Assembly: GCF_006715225.1 (NCBI RefSeq)
Contig: NZ_VFMU01000001.1
Coordinates: forward strand, 4,154,001-4,218,000
DNA length: 64,000 bases
Source of the DNA: Arthrobacter sp. SLBN-112
Lineage (GTDB): Bacteria > Actinomycetota > Actinomycetes > Actinomycetales > Micrococcaceae
Direction of reading: 5' to 3'
A program made the position numbers and the translations under genes. The notes beneath the pieces are model-generated. The model was not told the DNA's origin. It ran no database searches and was given only the letters and a program-made list of their open reading frames with translations. Of the stretch, positions 17,621 through 26,013 are shown one piece after another (position 1 is the first letter of the stretch; every line of letters starts with the position of its first letter).

Positions 17621-18010
17621 GTGACTGAAAGATCCGAACGCGGTGCGGTCGCAGTTGAGTTTGCGCTTCTTGCGCCAGTTTTGGTCATGCTGTTGCTTGG
17701 CATTATGGAGTTCAGCAGGGCCTACAACGCGCAGGCCTCACTTTCGGCAGCTGCGCGCGAAGGTGTGCGCGTGATGGCCATCACCGGCCTCGAGGCGCCG
17801 GCACGTTCGGCAGCCAAGAACGCAGCGGTCTCCCTACAGCCCGGCTTGCAGGACACAAACATAATCTTTGGGGCACCGTGCCCTTCAACGGTCAGCACCG
17901 GGACAAGTCCGCAGGCCACCATCACCATCACATATTCGCTGTCCACCATGACGGGCATTGCTGGCCCGTTCACGATGACCGGCAGAGGAGCCATGCTATG
18001 CGGCGGCTGA
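17621..18010 (+). CDS. TadE-like minor pseudopilin (operon 2)
   Basis: Paralog of the operon-1 TadE protein. The GTG at 17621 gives a short leader, VTERSERG, directly before AVAVEF (+5 Glu), and has a GAGAGG ribosome binding site; an ATG at 17561 would add 20 residues and cannot be excluded. After the cleavage site come a hydrophobic helix and an alanine-rich stretch matching the paralog, one central cysteine, and the same Cys-Gly-Gly end. The final 13 nt overlap the TadG-like start exactly as in operon 1. Confidence 0.85.
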   Translation: MTERSERGAVAVEFALLAPVLVMLLLGIMEFSRAYNAQASLSAAAREGVRVMAITGLEAPARSAAKNAAVSLQPGLQDTNIIFGAPCPSTVSTGTSPQATITITYSLSTMTGIAGPFTMTGRGAMLCGG

Positions 18011-19026
18011 CACCGGCGAAGACAGATCACGACGGCGAACGCGGTATGGTGAGTGTGATCGTCGCCATTATGCTTGTGGCTTTTCTGGGTTTCGGAGCCA
18101 TAGCCGTAGATGTCGCCATGATGTATTCAGAGCGTGCTCAACTCCGAAACGGAGCGGACGCTGCTGCCCTCGCGGTGGCCCAAAAATGCGCGAAAAACGC
18201 CAGCGACCCCGACTGCTCAGACACTTCGCCACTCGCAAGAAGTTTGGCCAACAGCAACGCGACTGACGGCCTGAGCAATATGAAGTCCATAGTGCTCGAC
18301 GAGACCGGCCGCACCGTGACGGCAACCGTTGGCTCGCAGGAGGCCGACCACGCCCCGAACCAGGTGTCTCTCTTCTTTGCCCGCGCCCTGGGCTTCAACA
18401 CCACCGAGGTAAACGCACCGTCAACAGTTGGTTGGGGTAGCCCGGTAAAGGGACCGACCGCCTTTCCTATTACCGTTTCCATCTGTCAAGTCCGCGGCAA
18501 GACAGACTTAATGCAACTCCTTCGCCTTCATGGAACGGGGGCAAATGCCGGCTGTTTCTACGGGCCGTCCGGGGCAGCCGTTGAAGGCGGGTTCGGCGGC
18601 CTCCAGCAAGACGCCAATTCATGCGGAGCTGTTATAGACATCGCAACAGCCCAGGCCAACGGCGACACAGGTAACAATGCCCCGCCGCACTGTGAGGACA
18701 CCCTGAACTCTTGGGCGACGGACATGAACGCAGGCAGGGACGTCATCATCTTGCTCCCTATTTTTAATACAGTCACCGGCACGGGAACAAATGCTGTCTT
18801 CGGGCTCACAACATTCGCCGCCTTCAAGGTAGCCGGCTGGAAGGTCGGCAACACTGGACTCCCCTACACTTTCCGCAACCGAACACCCGACGTCCCGGCC
18901 GCACTTGAGTGCCGGGAGCCTTGCCGGGGCATCATCGGAACATTCGTCAAATATGTTTCCCTCGCGAAGGGCTACACCCTCGGTGACGTCAACCCCGACG
19001 GCGCAACCGTCGTCGAACTCCGCTAG
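17998..19026 (+). CDS. TadG-like pilus-associated protein (operon 2)
   Basis: 342-residue paralog of the operon-1 TadG-like protein. The ATG at 17998 lies inside the tadE end. After a basic leader, a hydrophobic helix (about 21-42) is followed by YSERAQLRNGADAAAL. The exported part has about ten cysteines, more than the operon-1 copy, including a Cys pair close to the C-terminal GIIGTFVKYVSL motif. This fits the cysteine-bearing Flp of the same operon. The glycine-flanked leader again lacks the +5 Glu. Confidence 0.8.
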   Translation: MRRLTPAKTDHDGERGMVSVIVAIMLVAFLGFGAIAVDVAMMYSERAQLRNGADAAALAVAQKCAKNASDPDCSDTSPLARSLANSNATDGLSNMKSIVLDETGRTVTATVGSQEADHAPNQVSLFFARALGFNTTEVNAPSTVGWGSPVKGPTAFPITVSICQVRGKTDLMQLLRLHGTGANAGCFYGPSGAAVEGGFGGLQQDANSCGAVIDIATAQANGDTGNNAPPHCEDTLNSWATDMNAGRDVIILLPIFNTVTGTGTNAVFGLTTFAAFKVAGWKVGNTGLPYTFRNRTPDVPAALECREPCRGIIGTFVKYVSLAKGYTLGDVNPDGATVVELR

Positions 19027-19067
19027 CCCGGGCAACCCATGATCTTCGAACTCTCCAGGAGCAACCA

Positions 19068-19838
19068 GTGAAGTCCCGTTTGTTGGCCGGCGTAGTGGCG
19101 GTACTGCTTGCCATTGTCGGCGCGGTCATAGTGGTGACCTACGCCCAGGGTGCAGACCAGCGGGCAGTCGCGAACCTTGAGCCCGTGGGAGTCCTGATGG
19201 TCAACAAAGCGGTGCCTGCCGGCTCGTCGGTCGAAACCTTGAAGGCATCCGTGGCGCTTCAGCAGTTGCCGGGCACCGCCGTCGCAAGGACCGCCTTGAA
19301 CACCCTTGACGGGTCTGCCGGAAAGGTCACTTCGGCGGATCTTGTCCCCGGTGAGCAACTTCTGGCCGAACGCCTCGTCTCCCCCGAAGAACTGAAGACC
19401 TCAGGCTCCGTGCCGGTGCCTGCAGGCCTGCAGGAAGTCACTTTCCAGCTTGAACCTCAGCGCGTTGTAGGTGGCCGACTCGCTCCCGGCGACACTGTGG
19501 GCATCTTCATCTCCCTGCCCAACGGCGGCCTTGATGCGAAGCCGGACAAGGAAACTGTCCAGCTGTCCATCCACAAGGCTTTGGTGACGGCAGTCCAGCG
19601 CGCGCCGGAAGCAACAGCGGCCAAGCCTTCCGCCCAAGCAACCGATGCCGCCCAGCCGGATCCCAAGGACATCAACCTACCTACGGGCATGCTGATGGTC
19701 ACGGTAGCCGTCAACGACGTGAACTCGGACAAGATCGTTTTCGCTGCAGAATACGCTTCCCTCTGGCTTAGCCGTGAACCAGTCGACGCCCAGGACAGCG
19801 GGCCGCGCGTCATGACCCGGCAGGACCTGTACAAGTGA
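19068..19838 (+). CDS. CpaB/RcpC-like pilus assembly protein (operon 2)
   Basis: 256-residue paralog of the operon-1 CpaB. It has one N-terminal membrane helix (about 4-25), a SAF domain (about 40-105) and the RcpC region from GSVPVPAGLQEV onward, with a Pro/Ala/Gln-rich insertion near residues 178-205. The GTG at 19068 follows CCAGGAGCA. The stop overlaps the cpaE GTG by 4 nt. Confidence 0.87.
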   Translation: MKSRLLAGVVAVLLAIVGAVIVVTYAQGADQRAVANLEPVGVLMVNKAVPAGSSVETLKASVALQQLPGTAVARTALNTLDGSAGKVTSADLVPGEQLLAERLVSPEELKTSGSVPVPAGLQEVTFQLEPQRVVGGRLAPGDTVGIFISLPNGGLDAKPDKETVQLSIHKALVTAVQRAPEATAAKPSAQATDAAQPDPKDINLPTGMLMVTVAVNDVNSDKIVFAAEYASLWLSREPVDAQDSGPRVMTRQDLYK

Positions 19839-21031
19839 GCCGCTTCGTCCTTATCACCCCCGACACCGGCTTCGACTCCCGCCTCCGTGAGGCGGTGGCG
19901 GGCGGCCTACACGGTGGCGTGCAAACCTTCGCCACGAGTTTGCTCCCCGCTGACCCGCACCAGCTCTTCGAGAGCCTGGACCAGGAGCAGCCGGAGGTCC
20001 TGATCCTGGGACCCGAGGTTCCTTTGGACGAGGCACTACGTTTCGCGACAGTTCTGAAAGTCGGCTTCCCGGAGCTCGCCGTGATTGTGGTCGCCGAACC
20101 CGAACCCGAATTCCTCCTGCATGCAATGCGGGCAGGCATCACCGACATCGCCGCCCCCGGTTCGGACGCCGCTCAACTGCGGGTCCTCCTGGAGCGCGCC
20201 AGTCAGTCCTACGCCAGCCGCCACCGCATACTTGCGCCGCAGCAGGTCGCTGAGAGCAACAAGGGCCTGATCATCGGCGTGTTCTCGCCCAAGGGCGGCG
20301 TAGGCAAAACCACCATCGCCACAAACATCGCCATCGGGCTGGGCAAGATCGCTCCCATGGGCGTTGTGATTGTTGACCTGGATCTCCAGTTTGGGGACGT
20401 TGCCTCAGGGCTGTACTTGGACCCCGAGCACACCGTGACGGATGCGGTGTCTCCGGCCGCGAGCCAGGATTCCCTGGTCCTCAAGGCCTTCCTCACGGTC
20501 CATCCGGGCAGCATCTATGCGCTTTGCGCTCCCACAACGCCCGTGGACGCAGACGAGATCACCCCGGACCAGATCGGCCGGCTGATCGAACAGCTGTCAG
20601 AGCAGTTCCAGTACGTTGTGGTGGACACGGCGCCAGGGCTGCCGGAAATAGGGCTCGCAGCCATGGAAAAGTGCACCGATGTGGTGTGGGTCAGCGGCAT
20701 GGACATTCCGAGCGTCCGTGGATTGCGCTCGGGGCTGGATGTCCTGCGCCAGCTGGATATCCTCCCGGAGACGCGGCACGTGGTGCTGAACATGGCCGAC
20801 TCCAAGACAGGACTCACGGTCCAGGACCTCGAATCCACCATCGGTGCGCCCGTTGACGTGAGTATCCCTCGTTCCCGTGCGGTGGCCCTGTCCACCAACC
20901 GCGGGGTCCCTGTGCTCCAGGAGACTGTGAAGGATCCGGCAACCAAGGGCCTCAACCAGCTCGTAGAACGCTTCAATCCGGCGTGGCGGGCAAAATCGCA
21001 GCGCAAACTGCACCGAAGGGTAGTGGTCTAA
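19835..21031 (+). CDS. CpaE/TadZ-like MinD-family ATPase (operon 2)
   Basis: 398-residue paralog of the operon-1 CpaE, with the same start (MSRFVLITPD), an atypical receiver-like N-terminal domain and a Walker A SPKGGVGKTT at 151-160. The identical length and collinear domains point to duplication rather than independent gain. Unlike operon 1, it does not overlap cpaF: its TAA ends at the base just before the next ATG. Confidence 0.9.
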   Translation: MSRFVLITPDTGFDSRLREAVAGGLHGGVQTFATSLLPADPHQLFESLDQEQPEVLILGPEVPLDEALRFATVLKVGFPELAVIVVAEPEPEFLLHAMRAGITDIAAPGSDAAQLRVLLERASQSYASRHRILAPQQVAESNKGLIIGVFSPKGGVGKTTIATNIAIGLGKIAPMGVVIVDLDLQFGDVASGLYLDPEHTVTDAVSPAASQDSLVLKAFLTVHPGSIYALCAPTTPVDADEITPDQIGRLIEQLSEQFQYVVVDTAPGLPEIGLAAMEKCTDVVWVSGMDIPSVRGLRSGLDVLRQLDILPETRHVVLNMADSKTGLTVQDLESTIGAPVDVSIPRSRAVALSTNRGVPVLQETVKDPATKGLNQLVERFNPAWRAKSQRKLHRRVVV

Positions 21032-22573
21032 ATGAAACTCTCAGAGCGCATCAGCGCCGCCCAAGCCAAAACCCAGCCTGCATCCGCGAAGGCGTCAGCG
21101 CCTTCGCTCCCTAAGCCTCGCCCCGAAATCCCCACCCAGCGCGTGCACTGGTTGGAACAGCCCCCCGGACAAGGAACGACGACGGCGGCACCGCCTGCCG
21201 CCGTCGTTCCTGCCCACGCACATCCGGAAGAGGCACGGCCAAAACCTCTCCAGCCCGTGGACGTTTTCGCCGCGCTCAAGGAAAGAGCCGCCACCGCTCT
21301 GTTCGAGCGCCTGGGTGCGCGGTTCAACGACTCCGGGATCACCGAACACGAACTGAAAACCTCGGCACGGGAAGAACTGACCCGCATCATTGATGCCGAG
21401 CAGGTTCCGCTGTCTGCCGAGGAGCGGACGCGCCTTGTGCAGGACGTCGCCGACGACGTCCTCGGTTACGGTCCGCTGCAGCGGCTGCTGGATGACCCCG
21501 CCGTCACGGAAATCATGGTCAACCGCATGGACCAGATCTACGTCGAACGTAAGGGCCACCTCACGCTCGCGGACACCCGCTTCAGTTCCGAGCAGCACCT
21601 TCGCAAGGTTATTGAACGCATTGTGTCCAAGGTGGGCCGCCGCATCGACGAGTCCTCTCCCCTGGTGGATGCGCGCCTCGAAGACGGTTCGCGTGTCAAC
21701 GCCGTCATTCCGCCCCTGGCGGTGGGCGGCTCATCGCTGACCATCCGAAAGTTCAGCAAGACTCCGCTGACGGTGCGGAACCTGATCGATTTCGGAACCT
21801 TGACGCCGGAGATGGCCGAGCTGCTTAATGCTTGCGTCAAAGCCAAACTCAACATCATCGTGTCCGGCGGTACGGGCACCGGCAAGACCACACTCCTCAA
21901 TGTGCTCTCCTCCTTCCTGCCCTCGGACGAACGAATCGTCACCATCGAGGACGCCGTGGAACTGCAAATCCAGCAGGACCACGTGGTCAGGCTCGAAAGC
22001 CGCCCGCCCAATACTGAAGGCAAGGGCGAAGTGACCATCCGCGAATTGCTCCGCAACTCCCTCCGTATGCGGCCGGACCGGATTGTGGTAGGCGAGGTCC
22101 GTGGCGGCGAATCGTTGGACATGCTCCAGGCTATGAATACCGGCCACGACGGTTCCCTCTCCACGGTCCACTCCAATTCTCCACGCGACGCTGTTGCCCG
22201 TCTGGAAACGCTGGTGCTCATGGCCGGGATGGACTTGCCACTGCGGGCCATCCGGGAGCAGATCGCCTCTGCCGTGAACCTTATCGTCCAGATCTCCAGG
22301 CTCCGTGACGGTTCCCGGCGGATCACCCACGTCACCGAGGTCCAAGGCATGGAAGGGGACATCGTCACCCTCCAGGACGCCTTCGTCTTCGACTATTCCG
22401 CGGGCGTTGACCAACACGGGCGCTTTCTGGGCAAGCCCGTTGCCACCGGCATCCGGCCGCGGTTCATCGACCGGTTCGAGGACCTCGGGATCCACGTGTC
22501 GCCGGCCGTTTTCGCCACGTCGGCCGGGCCGGGCCCCGCTGCGACGAGCCCAACGGGCACCGGAAAGGCCTAG
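21032..22573 (+). CDS. CpaF/TadA secretion ATPase (operon 2)
   Basis: 513-residue paralog of the operon-1 ATPase. Walker [10 protein letters not shown] has K285; [21 protein letters not shown] and GHDGSLSTVHSNSP follow. The N-terminal 80 residues are Pro/Ala-rich and unlike the paralog, and the C-terminus has a Gly/Ala/Thr tail of about 20 residues. The almost unchanged ATPase core suggests both copies are active. Confidence 0.95.
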   Translation: MKLSERISAAQAKTQPASAKASAPSLPKPRPEIPTQRVHWLEQPPGQGTTTAAPPAAVVPAHAHPEEARPKPLQPVDVFAALKERAATALFERLGARFNDSGITEHELKTSAREELTRIIDAEQVPLSAEERTRLVQDVADDVLGYGPLQRLLDDPAVTEIMVNRMDQIYVERKGHLTLADTRFSSEQHLRKVIERIVSKVGRRIDESSPLVDARLEDGSRVNAVIPPLAVGGSSLTIRKFSKTPLTVRNLIDFGTLTPEMAELLNACVKAKLNIIVSGGTGTGKTTLLNVLSSFLPSDERIVTIEDAVELQIQQDHVVRLESRPPNTEGKGEVTIRELLRNSLRMRPDRIVVGEVRGGESLDMLQAMNTGHDGSLSTVHSNSPRDAVARLETLVLMAGMDLPLRAIREQIASAVNLIVQISRLRDGSRRITHVTEVQGMEGDIVTLQDAFVFDYSAGVDQHGRFLGKPVATGIRPRFIDRFEDLGIHVSPAVFATSAGPGPAATSPTGTGKA

Positions 22574-22577
22574 GACG

Positions 22578-23510
22578 ATGCTAATCATTCTTGGAGCCGC
22601 ATTACTGTTCCTCGCCCCCATCATGCTGGGCGTGGCGCTGGTACTCCCACGCACCCCCGACATCGCCCTGGACCGGCGCCGCCCCTACGAGGCGGACCCG
22701 CCGTCGCGCCTAACCCGTCTCGCAGATGCCACAGTGGGTGGCCTGGGACGATTCCTGGGCACCAGGAACATCCGTCTATTCAACCGCGACGCTCTTGAAA
22801 ATGCCGGCGTACGCTTCAGCCAGACTGAATACATGGTGCTGGTCATCGCCGGCGCCGCCGTGGGCGCTCTGGTTGGGCTCGTCATGGGTATTCCTGCTAT
22901 CTCCGTCCTGCTCGTTGTCCTGGCGCCGTTCGTGGGCCACCTGGTGCTGGGCTTCCGTGCCGGCAGACGGCGCGCCAAGTTCGATGAACAACTGGGCGAC
23001 ACCCTGCAGCTGCTCTCGGGCGGCCTTCGGGCAGGCCACAGCATCCTCCGGGCCATCGACGCCGCAGCCGCTGAATCCCAGAGCCCCACATCGGAGGAGA
23101 TGCGGCGCGTCATCACCGAGACGAGCCTTGGCCGTGACCTGCTCGCCTCACTGACTGACACCTCTGAGCGCATGCGGAACGAAGACTTCGTTTGGATAGC
23201 CCAGGCCATCCAGATCAACCGCGAAGTGGGCGGCAACCTGGCGGAGGTGCTGGACCAGGTGAATGAGACAATCCGGGAGCGTTCCGAAATCAAGGGGCAC
23301 ATCAAGTCCCTTGCCGCAGAGGGGAAATTCTCGGCGTACATCCTCATCGCCATGCCCTTTGGCATCGTGCTGATGCTGATGACTGTGAGTCCCGGGTACA
23401 TGAATTCGATGTTCACGCACCCGCTCGGTTGGGGCATGATCGGTGCGTCGGCTGTGCTGATGACGATTGGCAGCCTGTGGATGCGCAAAATCATTGATCT
23501 GAAGTTCTGA
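22578..23510 (+). CDS. TadB inner-membrane platform protein (operon 2)
   Basis: 310-residue platform protein with a type II secretion F domain. The ATG at 22578 lies 4 nt after the cpaF stop and gives the expected hydrophobic N-terminus (MLIILGAALLFLAP); longer in-frame starts run inside cpaF and are rejected. The core LGDTLQLLSGGLRAGHSILR and AIQINREVGGNLAEVL match the operon-1 copy. Confidence 0.91.
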   Translation: MLIILGAALLFLAPIMLGVALVLPRTPDIALDRRRPYEADPPSRLTRLADATVGGLGRFLGTRNIRLFNRDALENAGVRFSQTEYMVLVIAGAAVGALVGLVMGIPAISVLLVVLAPFVGHLVLGFRAGRRRAKFDEQLGDTLQLLSGGLRAGHSILRAIDAAAAESQSPTSEEMRRVITETSLGRDLLASLTDTSERMRNEDFVWIAQAIQINREVGGNLAEVLDQVNETIRERSEIKGHIKSLAAEGKFSAYILIAMPFGIVLMLMTVSPGYMNSMFTHPLGWGMIGASAVLMTIGSLWMRKIIDLKF

Positions 23511-23517
23511 GGCCGCC

Positions 23518-24402
23518 ATGAGCCCTCTCGTAATTTCCTCGCTCCTGCTGGTTTCCGTTCCCATCGGCTTCCTTGCCTGGTCCATCCTGTCCGTCGACAG
23601 GAAGGCGCGGACTGCCACCGTCGCCATTCTCACCCGAGGGCGACAAACTGCCGAAGCAGAGGAGAAACAGTCCGGGGGCTTCCTGGCAGGGGTCGGTTAC
23701 CGCCTGACTCCCCCGGCTTATGTCCGAAAGCTCGATCGTTTGCTGTCACTCGCTGGCAGGCCGCTGTCCATGCCCCTCGAAAAGGTTCTTGGCGCGAAGA
23801 TAGCCCTCGGCGTGGCCGGCGCGTCCCTCGGCCTCTACCTGAGTGCCGTCGGCAGTACGCCCATCATGAAACTGGCAGGCCTGTTTCTCCTCATCCTGGG
23901 CTACTTCATCCCGGACCTCCTGCTTTACAGCAAAGGCAAGGAGCGCCAGAAGGCCATGCAGCTGGAACTGGCCAATACCCTTGACCAGATGCTGATCTCG
24001 GTGGAGGCGGGGCTTGGCTTCGAGGGCGCCATGGCCCGGGCCGGGGAAAATGGCAAGGGACCGCTCGCAGAGGAACTGGTCCGTACCTTGCAGGACATGC
24101 AGGTTGGACGAAGCCGCCGGGAATCGTACCAGGCTCTGGCCGAGCGGACCAGCATCCCGGAGCTGAGGAGCTTTGTCCAGGCGGTGATCCAGGCAGACAC
24201 CTACGGTATTGCCATCAGCCGGGTACTGCGGATCCAGGCAAAGGTCATGAGGGTAAAACGCCGCCAGCGTGCCGAGGAGAAAGCCATGAAACTGCCGGTG
24301 ATGATCCTTTTCCCGCTACTCTTCTTCATCTTTCCCGTACTCTTCATCGCGATTCTGGGTCCCGCAGTTATCAACATCATTGTCACTTTCAGCGGCCAGT
24401 AA
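23518..24402 (+). CDS. TadC inner-membrane platform protein (operon 2)
   Basis: 294-residue partner of TadB, collinear with the operon-1 TadC through ISVEAGLGFEGAMARAGENG and KRRQRAEEKAMKLP. The N-terminal hydrophobic segment is retained, with two central segments and one C-terminal segment. It starts 7 nt after tadB. An Hpt-like gene follows after 93 nt with no terminator seen between, so that gene may be part of the operon. Confidence 0.92.
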   Translation: MSPLVISSLLLVSVPIGFLAWSILSVDRKARTATVAILTRGRQTAEAEEKQSGGFLAGVGYRLTPPAYVRKLDRLLSLAGRPLSMPLEKVLGAKIALGVAGASLGLYLSAVGSTPIMKLAGLFLLILGYFIPDLLLYSKGKERQKAMQLELANTLDQMLISVEAGLGFEGAMARAGENGKGPLAEELVRTLQDMQVGRSRRESYQALAERTSIPELRSFVQAVIQADTYGIAISRVLRIQAKVMRVKRRQRAEEKAMKLPVMILFPLLFFIFPVLFIAILGPAVINIIVTFSGQ

Positions 24403-24495
24403 AGATACTCAGTGCGGCGGCAAGGTTGCCTCAAGGTTTACACAGAATGAGAAGAAACAGGACACCGAAGGATTTCCAGGAAGTAGCCTTGAACA

Positions 24496-24978
24496 ATGAA
24501 CAGTCCAGATCCCGGTTCCAGCGGAAAGAGCCCCGCTGCGGACTACCCGCTGTCCGGGGTCGGTTTGCCCGCCGCTCCCGTTCCGGCCGCCGGCGCGGCC
24601 CCTTTGCTGGAAGAGGCCGCGCTCTTGCCGCTGGTTGATGCCGCCGTGCTGGAGGAACTCGAAGATGAGCTGGCCGGATCCGGGCTGGCGCAGCGTTTCG
24701 CCCGTGACTACGCCGCCATGTGGGACCTGCGGCTCGCCCGGCTGGGAACAGCAGTGGAGAGCCGGGACGAGGACCTTGCCCTTGATGCCGTCATCAGCCT
24801 CAAGATCAGCTCCGCCATGGTTGGCGGGCTGCGGCTGGCCAGGCTCGCCGAACTCCTGGAAGGCCTGATCCGGCAGGGTGACTTTGCCCAGGGCCAGGCC
24901 TTGATGGCCGGTGTGGCCCTGGACGGGGCACGGACTGTGTCCGAGCTGCAGGCAACCTACATCCTGGAAAAGGGCTAG
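24496..24978 (+). CDS. Hpt-like helical protein lacking the phospho-histidine
   Basis: 160-residue soluble protein. Residues 1-40 are Pro/Ala/Gly-rich and probably disordered. Residues 45-158 look all-helical and resemble a histidine phosphotransfer domain. The block ISLKISSAMVGG at 100-111 aligns with the canonical HxLKGSSAxLG, but the phospho-accepting His is I100 and the following Gly is I104. The Lys and Ser-Ser-Ala are kept. A protein with this change could not carry phosphate in the usual way and might instead bind or block a receiver domain. It lies between Tad operon 2 and a convergent response regulator (4-nt gap between coding ends). The Hpt relation rests on motif reading alone. 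Confidence 0.6.
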   Translation: MNSPDPGSSGKSPAADYPLSGVGLPAAPVPAAGAAPLLEEAALLPLVDAAVLEELEDELAGSGLAQRFARDYAAMWDLRLARLGTAVESRDEDLALDAVISLKISSAMVGGLRLARLAELLEGLIRQGDFAQGQALMAGVALDGARTVSELQATYILEKG

Positions 24979-24981
24979 CAG

Positions 24982-25761
24982 CTACGCATCGTCAGGCCGC
25001 CGCGGCGCCAGCCGGTATCCCACCCCGCGGACAGTCTGCAGCCAGCGGGGGGAAATCGGGTCCTCTTTGAGCTTGCGCCGCAGGTTTCCCACGTGGACCT
25101 CCACGGCTCGCTCGTCCGCCTCGCTGATGTACGTGTCCCGGTCATAGAAATCACCGCGTACCGCCCGTACTAGGTCGGACCGGGTGCACACGGCACCGCC
25201 GCCCTTGAGCAGCACGTGAAGCAGGTCGAATTCACTGCGGGTCAGGCCCAGCGGCTCACCTTTGACTTCCACGGTGCGTGTCCGGTGGTTCAGCCGGAGC
25301 CCGTTGTGCTGCAGGACCCCGGGCTCGGGCTGTGCTGCGGCAGGAGCCGCGGCCTGTCCCCACTGTGATGTATTCCTCCCGGTCACCTCGTGGCGGGGCC
25401 GGCGCATCATTGCTGCCACCCTGGCCCGCAGTTCCCTGGGCCTGAAGGGTTTGGCGATGTAGTCATCCGCCCCTGCATTCAGGGCGGACAACAGGTCCGG
25501 TTCGTCGGTCCGACCTGTCAGCATCACCACGTAAGCGTTGCTGAAATTCCGGATCCGCCGTAAAACCTCAAACCCATCAATATCGGGCAGGCCAATATCC
25601 AGCGTCACAACGTTGGCCTGCTTGCTGCGGACCACCTCAACCCCGGCCCGCCCATCAACTGCTGTATGCACCTCGAAGCCCGCCTGGCTCAACACACCTT
25701 CAAGGAGGTTGCGCACATCGGCGTCATCTTCGATGACTACAGCTACACCAAGATCGTCCAT
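24982..25761 (-). CDS. OmpR/PhoB-family response regulator
   Basis: 259-residue DNA-binding response regulator. The receiver domain (about 5-120) keeps the acidic pocket E11-D12-D13, phospho-acceptor D55, T82 and K104. A winged-helix output domain (about 155-255) has the typical LTRSEFDLLHVLL and VEVHVGNLRRKL blocks, joined by an Ala/Pro/Gln-rich linker. The ATG at 25761 follows CAGGGA at good spacing; a start at 25827 would add 22 residues unlike any receiver. It is divergent from the sensor kinase, and its likely targets include the Tad genes, which is inference from position only. Confidence 0.92.
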   Translation of the reverse strand: MDDLGVAVVIEDDADVRNLLEGVLSQAGFEVHTAVDGRAGVEVVRSKQANVVTLDIGLPDIDGFEVLRRIRNFSNAYVVMLTGRTDEPDLLSALNAGADDYIAKPFRPRELRARVAAMMRRPRHEVTGRNTSQWGQAAAPAAAQPEPGVLQHNGLRLNHRTRTVEVKGEPLGLTRSEFDLLHVLLKGGGAVCTRSDLVRAVRGDFYDRDTYISEADERAVEVHVGNLRRKLKEDPISPRWLQTVRGVGYRLAPRRPDDA

Positions 25762-26013
25762 TGCTATCCCTGCGCCAGGCGGAAATGGCCCCCCATTGGC
25801 CCAGCGCCAATGCCAATCCCGCTCCAACCATTTATACGCTACTAGTAAGCCGGGCTGATGACAGCCGAATCGGCGCTGAAAATTGAAAAGTCAATTATTA
25901 TGACAAGACATGTGCAATATTCAAAGGAAAGGGTGGATACCAAGGTAACCGGGGGAATTGCTGCACCTTGGCCTCACCTGCTTTCCGAACGCAAAGGGGT
26001 ACGAGTCAGAAAC

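Noticed and set aside
8633-24402. Possible assembly duplication of the Tad operon
   Set aside because: The paralogs differ throughout in sequence, junction overlaps, pilin number and flanking genes, so the tandem pair is real biology.
24426-24638. A 70-codon Arg-rich frame overlapping the start of the Hpt-like gene
   Set aside because: It overlaps the Hpt-like gene in another frame, is Arg/Gly low complexity and has no good ribosome binding site.
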